DNA from: an uncultured Eubacterium sp.
GTDB taxonomy: Bacteria; Bacillota; Clostridia; Oscillospirales; Acutalibacteraceae
DNA: 11,730 nt
Assembly (NCBI GenBank): GCA_945979635.1
Contig: CAMFPZ010000012.1
Coordinates: 1-11,730, forward strand
Reading direction: 5' to 3'
Below are positions 7,584 to 11,730 of the stretch, piece by piece. The position numbers were made by a program, and so were the translations under genes. Under the pieces are notes generated by a model. The model saw nothing but the letters and a program-made list of their open reading frames with translations, did no database searches and was not told the origin of the DNA. Positions within the stretch are counted from its first letter, which is position 1; the number at the start of each line of letters is the position of its first letter.

Positions 7584-9059
7584 ATGGAAAAAAGAGAAAC
7601 ATTTGCATCAAGACTAGGCTTTATTCTGGTATCGGCAGGATGTGCAGTCGGCATAGGAAATGTATGGAAATTCCCATACATTTGCGGAATGTACGGCGGT
7701 GCGGCATTTATCGTTATGTATCTTTTGTTCTTAATTTTGCTGGGATTTCCTATTTTGGTAGCAGAATTTGCAATAGGTAGAGGAAGTCAGCTCGGTATGG
7801 GCAGGGCATTTGAAAAGCTTGAGCCACAGGGAACAAAATGGCATAACCTAAAATGGATTAGTATAATCGGATGCTTTTTGCTTATGTCGTTTTATACAAT
7901 GGTAGGCGGTTGGATGCTATATTACGCATACCTCGAAATAACAGGACGGCTTGCAGGACTAAGCGTTGAACAGGTCGGAGCAGTATTCGGTGAAATGCTC
8001 GGACAACCGCAGACTATGGGACTTTGGGCATTTATAGCAATAGCAATATCCTTCGGGATTTGCTCGTTGGGTGTAAAAAACGGAGTCGAAAAAATCACAA
8101 AAATTATGATGAGTCTGCTTATAGTGCTGATGGTGGCTCTTGCAGTTCACTCAGCAACCCTACCTAACGCAGGCGAAGGATTCAAGTTTTATCTTGTACC
8201 AAATTTCGCTTCAGTAAAGGAACAGGGATTTGGAACGGCTATTTTCGCCGCTATGTCCCACGCTTTCTTTACCTTAAGCCTCGGAATCGGAGCTATGGAA
8301 ATATTCGGAAGCTATCTCGGAAAACAAAAAAGACTCGGTGGAGAGGCAATAAATGTTATGGTACTGGACACATTCGTTGCTCTAACTGCGGGCTTCATTA
8401 TTATTCCTGCCTGCTTCGCTTTCGGTGTGCAGCCCGACAGCGGTCCCTCCCTTCTCTTTATAACTCTTCCCAACCTGTTTAACCAAATGGCAGGAGGAAG
8501 AATTTGGGGCACGATGTTCTTCGTTTTTATGTCCTTTGCGGCACTTTCAACTATCGTAGCCGTTTTCGAAAACCTAATAGCGACCTTTATGGATATGAAG
8601 GGTTGGAAGCGTTCAAGGGCTGTCGGTGTCAACTTTGCAATAATCACAGCAATTTCAATTCCTGCAATACTCGGCTTCAATGTTCTTTCTAAAATTCAGC
8701 CTCTCGGTGAGGGCACCGGCATTATGGATCTCGAGGACTTCATTGTTTCCTATAATCTTCTTCCGTTGGGAAGTCTGCTTTTCGTTTTGTTCTGTGTCAG
8801 AAAGAACGGTTGGGGATTTGAAAATTTCCTCAAAGAAGCAAACGAGGGTACAGGCATAAAATTTCCTAAATGGTCAAGAGCGTATATGCAATATATTTTA
8901 CCCATCATAGTTACAGCGGTATATCTCAAGGGATACTATGATTTCTTCAAGCCGCAGGGCAAATCAGCTCTTATCGGATGGATGATTTTTGCAATTGCAT
9001 TACTCGCACTGATTTTCGGAGTATCATTGCTAACAAAAAAGAAAAATACACAGGGGTAA
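7584..9059 (+). CDS. Sodium-dependent transporter, NSS (SNF) family, 12-TM type
   Basis: This is a LeuT-fold symporter that probably couples sodium entry to uptake of an amino acid or related amine. It has 491 residues. The TM1 signature is GCAVGIGNVWKFPY (19-32), where the usual gate Arg is Lys29, as in many bacterial members. The following NGG motif reads YGG (37-39). TM3 shows GGWMLYYAYLE (108-118), TM6 shows FFTLSLGIGAMEIFGSYL (228-245), and TM8 shows SFAALSTIVAVFE (317-329), the region that forms the Na2 site in LeuT. Hydrophobic segments continue to about residue 484, including two after TM10, so 12 helices are likely. The ATG at 7584 is chosen because AAAGGA (7569-7574) is well spaced; the in-frame ATG at 7575 overlaps that site. 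It is a single-gene unit with its own terminator. Substrate unknown. Confidence 0.93.
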   Translation: MEKRETFASRLGFILVSAGCAVGIGNVWKFPYICGMYGGAAFIVMYLLFLILLGFPILVAEFAIGRGSQLGMGRAFEKLEPQGTKWHNLKWISIIGCFLLMSFYTMVGGWMLYYAYLEITGRLAGLSVEQVGAVFGEMLGQPQTMGLWAFIAIAISFGICSLGVKNGVEKITKIMMSLLIVLMVALAVHSATLPNAGEGFKFYLVPNFASVKEQGFGTAIFAAMSHAFFTLSLGIGAMEIFGSYLGKQKRLGGEAINVMVLDTFVALTAGFIIIPACFAFGVQPDSGPSLLFITLPNLFNQMAGGRIWGTMFFVFMSFAALSTIVAVFENLIATFMDMKGWKRSRAVGVNFAIITAISIPAILGFNVLSKIQPLGEGTGIMDLEDFIVSYNLLPLGSLLFVLFCVRKNGWGFENFLKEANEGTGIKFPKWSRAYMQYILPIIVTAVYLKGYYDFFKPQGKSALIGWMIFAIALLALIFGVSLLTKKKNTQG

Positions 9060-9071
9060 CTGTTGAGAAAT

Positions 9072-9116
9072 AAAAAAACTGCCTTGGATTCGATGTCCAA
9101 GGCAGCTTTATAATTT
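9072..9116. terminator. Bidirectional terminator between convergent genes
   Basis: A perfect 10-bp stem CTGCCTTGGA/TCCAAGGCAG (9079-9088 and 9096-9105) has a 7-nt loop. The plus-strand stem is followed by CTTTATAATTTTT and the minus-strand stem by TTTTTTTATTT. It lies 19 nt past the transporter stop. The longer T-run is on the minus strand, so it may also stop transcripts from the aldo/keto reductase gene. Confidence 0.88.
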
Positions 9117-9120
9117 TTCT

Positions 9121-9163
9121 GTCACGGCAAAGCCATGTTACCTCCCTTTACACAAAGAAGGCT
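9121..9163. repeat. Possible degenerate copy of a dispersed intergenic stem-loop repeat
   Basis: Two adjacent imperfect hairpins can be drawn: CACGGC/GCCATG (9123-9136) and CCTCCCTTT/AAAGAAGG (9141-9161). The arrangement GTCACGG...CCTCCCTTTACAC...GGCT recalls from memory a short repeat scattered between genes in gut Clostridia genomes. Mismatches in the arms suggest a decayed copy. Only one copy lies in this window, so repeat status rests on recall, not on sequence seen here. Confidence 0.4.
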
Positions 9164-9182
9164 CAATTCAATTCAATTCAAT
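9163..9182. repeat. TCAAT tandem repeat, four copies
   Basis: Four uninterrupted copies of the 5-mer TCAAT lie in the non-coding gap between the transporter and aldo/keto reductase terminators. It could vary in copy number by slippage, but it lies in no gene or promoter and probably has no effect. Confidence 0.85.
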
Positions 9183-9230
9183 TTAGTTTAGGCTATATTG
9201 TGTGCTTCAACCCACTTTATCAACAGTCTG

Positions 9231-9251
9231 AAACGCCGTAGGGCGTTTTTT
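9231..9251 (+). terminator. Small hairpin with T-tract next to the aldo/keto reductase 3' end
   Basis: AAACGCC/GGCGTTT (9231-9237 and 9242-9248) with a 4-nt loop is followed by a run of six T on the plus strand. On the minus strand, the direction of the adjacent reductase gene, only TTT follows. It therefore fits best as a backup terminator for plus-strand readthrough, and possibly as a weak one for the reductase transcript that ends 2 nt away. Confidence 0.55.
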
Positions 9252-9253
9252 CT

Positions 9254-10168
9254 TTATGGCAAGCGATAGCCTGCGGCACGATAAAGCGAATACCAATCCT
9301 CACGGGACAAACAAATATCACTTGCAGCACAAATCTCCCTAATTCTTGAAGGAGTCATAGAGCCGCAAATAAGCTGCATTTTGGCAGGATGGCGAAGAAT
9401 CCAAGCACCGGCAATAGTGGTTTTTGTTGTATTATACTTATCGGCAAATTCTTGGAGTCTTGCATTCAGCTCAGGATAATCATCATTGTCGACAAACGGA
9501 GCCTTAAAGAAGCCTGCCTGAAATGGCGACCAGGTTTGAATCGTAACATTATTAATTCTGCTATATTCCAAGAGTCCGCCGTCGTGCATAACCGATTCCT
9601 CGTTCTTCATATTAACATTAAGGCCGGAGCTCACCATACCGCATTCGGTTACGGAAAATTGAAGCTGATTTGCAATTATAGGCTGTTCAACAGCAGTTTT
9701 CAAGAGTTCAATTTGGTACTTATTATGGTTTGAAACGCCAAAATTAAGAACCTTACCGCCGGATTGAAGCTCATAAAATGCTTCAGCAACCTCTTCAGGC
9801 TCCATAAGGGTATCCGGACGATGAAGCAAGAGCATATCAAGCCTATCCGTATTAAGTCGCTTCAGCGAGCCTTCAACGCTCGAAATAATATGTTCCTTCG
9901 AAAAATCATAAAATCCCTTACGAATTGCACATTTAGATTGCAAAACAATTTTGTCCCTAAATCCGGGATTAGTCTTTATGTACTCACCGAAGATTTCCTC
10001 ACTCAAGCCGGCACCATAAATATCAGCATGGTCAAAATGAGTAACACCGCACTCAACGGCGGTCTCTATAGCCGAAAAGCAATCCTGCTTCGACTTATCT
10101 CTCATTCTCATACATCCAAGCGAAACAGCAGAAGCCTCTACTACTCCGCCTATCATTATAGTTTTCAT
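9254..10168 (-). CDS. Aldo/keto reductase family oxidoreductase (YdhF-like)
   Basis: This soluble NADPH-type oxidoreductase would reduce aldehydes or ketones. It has 304 residues, the normal single-domain TIM-barrel length. The catalytic tetrad is visible: D46 (FDHADIYG), Y51, K79 (LQSKC) and H116 (LLLHRPD). Later segments match the family: GKVLNFGVSNH (about 138-148), the WSPFQAG stretch in place of the usual YSPL, and the C-terminal cofactor-binding region around CGSMTPSRIREI (about 269-280). The ATG at 10166-10168 follows GAGGTG (10174-10179). It is a single-gene unit between two NSS transporter genes, convergent with the first and downstream of the second. It has its own promoter, and terminators separate it from both. 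No specific substrate can be named, and a functional link to the transporters is not shown. Confidence 0.93.
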   Translation of the reverse strand: MKTIMIGGVVEASAVSLGCMRMRDKSKQDCFSAIETAVECGVTHFDHADIYGAGLSEEIFGEYIKTNPGFRDKIVLQSKCAIRKGFYDFSKEHIISSVEGSLKRLNTDRLDMLLLHRPDTLMEPEEVAEAFYELQSGGKVLNFGVSNHNKYQIELLKTAVEQPIIANQLQFSVTECGMVSSGLNVNMKNEESVMHDGGLLEYSRINNVTIQTWSPFQAGFFKAPFVDNDDYPELNARLQEFADKYNTTKTTIAGAWILRHPAKMQLICGSMTPSRIREICAASDICLSREDWYSLYRAAGYRLP

Positions 10169-10194
10169 AAGCTCACCTCATTCTATATAGCTCA

Positions 10195-10223
10195 ATTATA
10201 TACTCAAGCAAAAAAATTTGCAA
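10195..10223 (-). promoter_or_regulatory. Promoter of the aldo/keto reductase gene
   Basis: On the minus strand TTGCAA (10218-10223) is separated by 17 nt from TATAAT (10195-10200), giving a start near 10188 and a leader of about 20 nt. The -35 lies directly beside the T-tract of the preceding gene's terminator. Confidence 0.7.
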
Positions 10224-10224
10224 T

Positions 10225-10261
10225 AAAAAACTGCCACATCACTCTGAATGTGACAGTTTTT
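10225..10261 (-). terminator. Rho-independent terminator of the second NSS transporter gene
   Basis: Arms at about 10226-10239 and 10248-10261 (AAAAACTGCCACAT against ATGTGACAGTTTTT, one wobble position on the minus strand) enclose an 8-nt loop. On the minus strand the stem runs into TTTTTTATT. It lies 8 nt past the transporter stop codon. Confidence 0.87.
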
Positions 10262-10268
10262 GTTCAAA

Positions 10269-11663
10269 TTAAAGCTTTACAATACCGAATGCCTGAAGCA
10301 AAAGGAAGATTAAAAGAACGGGAGCAACAAACTTAATTGTTACAGTGTATATAATCTTACGGTTGAATTTTTCGCCGTTCTTCGTTACCTCGTCGATAAT
10401 TGATTTCGGTTTAGCCACCCAGCCAAAGAGAATGCAGGTTGCGAGAGCAACGACAGGCATAAATACATTATTGCTTACATAGTCCATCAAGTCGAGAATC
10501 TGACCGACACTTCCGTTTGGTAAAGGAAGTTCAAAATAGAACTTGTTATAGCCAAGACATACAATCGAACCTGTAATGATTGCATATACCAAAACGATAA
10601 TTGTTGACGTTTTTCTCTTCCAGCCGAAGCGGTCCATAAGTGACGCTACAATAGCCTCCATAATCGAAACGGAGGATGTAATTGCGGCAAACAATACCAT
10701 AACGAAGAAAATTACGCCTACAACCGTACCGACAGTTCCCATTTCTGCAAATACCTTCGGCAAAGCAATAAACATCAAGCCCGGTCCTGCTGTCATGCCC
10801 TCTTTGCCCATAAATACGAACACAGCCGGAACAATCATAAGACCTGCAAGCAAAGCAACGAGTGTATCAAAGATTTCAATTTGGTTAACCGACTTCATAA
10901 GGTTTGTGTCTTCCTCAACATAAGAGCCGTAAGCAACCATAATACCCATTGCAACGCTTATTGAGAAGAACAACTGTCCAAGTGCATCGAAGATAGTTGT
11001 AAATGCAGTTTTTAATGTTAATTCTTTGAAGTTAGGAATAAGATAAACCTTTAAGCCATCAATTCCTGTTGCACCTGTTTCAGGATTTTTAAGAGTAAGA
11101 GCAAAGATTGAAATACCGATAATAAGAATAAAAAGAATCGGCATAAGTATTCTACTCATCTTTTCAATACCCTTGTTTACACCGCCCAAAATAATCACAG
11201 CAGTAACAACAAGGAAGATTGCCATAAATATCAGCGGAATCCAAGGCTGTGCTTCACTAACGATAAAGCCTGTAAAGAATCCGTCACCGGCAGCGTCAAC
11301 GCCCTTGCCGGTTACGAATGTTGTAAAATACTTTATTACCCATCCGCCGATTGCACAATAATACGGGAGAATGATGATAGGAACGGCAGTTGCAAGTGTG
11401 CCAAGCCATCTAAAGTTCTTGTTAATCTTTCCATAGGCGGTAAGCGGGGACTGTTTTGTTTTTCGGCCGAGAGCAATCTCCGTTACAAGTAAAGCAAATC
11501 CGAATGTCAATGCAAGAATGATATAGCAAAGAATAAAAAAGCCTCCGTTATCCTTTGCTGCCAAATAAGGGAATCGCCAAATATTGCCCAATCCAACTGC
11601 ACTTCCGGCAGCTGCTAAAACAAAACCGAGCGAGCCCTTAAAGCTTCCTCTTTTGTTTTCCAT
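10269..11663 (-). CDS. Sodium-dependent transporter, NSS (SNF) family, 11-TM type
   Basis: This is a second LeuT-fold sodium symporter, probably for an amino acid, with 464 residues. The TM1 signature GSAVGLGNIWRFPY (20-33) keeps the canonical gate Arg30, followed by DNGGFF (38-43). TM3 shows YYCAIGGWVIKY (101-112), TM6 shows FFSISVAMGIMVAYGSYV (232-249), and TM8 shows LFAAITSSVSIME (324-336), a close match to the LeuT Na2 site. After TM10 (about 398-415) there is only one more hydrophobic segment before the protein ends (VKL), so it appears to have 11 helices, like MhsT and Tyt1. The start is set at ATG 11661-11663, with AGAGGA just upstream; an earlier in-frame ATG at 11685-11687 has its GGAG too close. 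It differs clearly from the first NSS gene and is not a recent duplicate. Substrate unknown. Confidence 0.93.
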   Translation of the reverse strand: MENKRGSFKGSLGFVLAAAGSAVGLGNIWRFPYLAAKDNGGFFILCYIILALTFGFALLVTEIALGRKTKQSPLTAYGKINKNFRWLGTLATAVPIIILPYYCAIGGWVIKYFTTFVTGKGVDAAGDGFFTGFIVSEAQPWIPLIFMAIFLVVTAVIILGGVNKGIEKMSRILMPILFILIIGISIFALTLKNPETGATGIDGLKVYLIPNFKELTLKTAFTTIFDALGQLFFSISVAMGIMVAYGSYVEEDTNLMKSVNQIEIFDTLVALLAGLMIVPAVFVFMGKEGMTAGPGLMFIALPKVFAEMGTVGTVVGVIFFVMVLFAAITSSVSIMEAIVASLMDRFGWKRKTSTIIVLVYAIITGSIVCLGYNKFYFELPLPNGSVGQILDLMDYVSNNVFMPVVALATCILFGWVAKPKSIIDEVTKNGEKFNRKIIYTVTIKFVAPVLLIFLLLQAFGIVKL

Positions 11664-11716
11664 ATTTTTCCTCTCTTTCTTCGGCATAGCTCCGAAATTA
11701 TGATAAAACTAAGTAT
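11664..11716 (-). promoter_or_regulatory. Upstream region of the second NSS gene, promoter incomplete
   Basis: The stretch holds the ribosome binding site and a weak -10 candidate TATCAT (11700-11705, minus strand). The matching -35 would fall at about 11723-11728, inside the adapter-like end, so the real -35 cannot be read. Confidence 0.3.
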
Positions 11717-11730
11717 CTGTCTCTTATACA
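11717..11730. other. Residual Tn5/Nextera mosaic-end adapter at the sequence end
   Basis: The last 14 bases, CTGTCTCTTATACA, are identical to the first 14 of the 19-base mosaic-end reverse complement CTGTCTCTTATACACATCT used in Nextera library preparation, and they sit exactly at the window end. This is most likely untrimmed adapter at a contig end and not genomic sequence. Confidence 0.9.

Noticed and set aside
7584..7710. First NSS transporter considered damaged because of Lys for gate Arg and YGG for NGG
   Set aside because: The frame is intact over 491 residues, all helices and the TM6 and TM8 motifs are present, and WKFPY occurs in other bacterial members. It is better read as a functional variant.
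9764..10336. A 190-codon open frame on the plus strand across the aldo/keto reductase 5' half and the adjacent terminator
   Set aside because: It is antisense to a clear enzyme gene, runs through a terminator hairpin and into the end of another gene, and resembles no known family.

Overview
The window looks like chromosomal DNA from a low-to-moderate GC, Gram-positive anaerobe of the Clostridia type (gut Ruminococcaceae/Oscillospiraceae-like). This is inferred from strong AGGAG-type ribosome binding sites, a lipoprotein-anchored amino-acid binding protein, Firmicutes-style sigma-A promoters, and the gene families present. There is no rRNA, tRNA, CRISPR array, integrase, transposase or phage gene to suggest a mobile region. 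The last 14 bases match the Tn5/Nextera mosaic-end adapter, so the right edge is probably a contig end carrying residual adapter rather than genomic DNA.

Layout, left to right. (1) 1-2124, minus strand: a heavy-metal resistance operon. It has a free-standing heavy-metal-associated (HMA) domain protein followed by a CadA/ZntA-type P1B ATPase that is cut by the left edge. They are transcribed from a strong extended -10 promoter with a perfect ArsR/SmtB-like palindrome placed at about +1. No arsR gene is visible. (2) 2090-4504, minus strand: a polar amino-acid ABC importer made of lipoprotein binding protein, permease and GlnQ-like ATPase. It has its own promoter, a hairpin after the binding-protein gene and a terminator at the end. 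(3) 4537-7480, minus strand: a monocistronic PreP/Cym1-type M16C metalloprotease with its own promoter and terminator. (4) 7520-9116, plus strand: a 12-TM neurotransmitter:sodium symporter (NSS) family transporter, divergent from the protease and ending in a bidirectional terminator. (5) 9121-9251: a short convergent intergenic stretch with a degenerate repeat-like stem-loop, a TCAAT tandem repeat and a second hairpin. (6) 9254-10223, minus strand: an aldo/keto reductase. (7) 10225-11663, minus strand: a second, 11-TM-type NSS transporter, then the adapter-bearing end.

The common theme is metal efflux plus amino-acid acquisition and peptide turnover. One ABC importer, two sodium-coupled amino-acid-type symporters and an oligopeptide-degrading protease fit an amino-acid-using anaerobe. 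The genes form separate transcription units, not one system. The most informative non-coding features are the ArsR-type operator without an adjacent regulator, the repeated arrangement of a terminator placed immediately upstream of the next gene's promoter, and the adapter at the right end. I found no evidence of a previously undescribed biological system.
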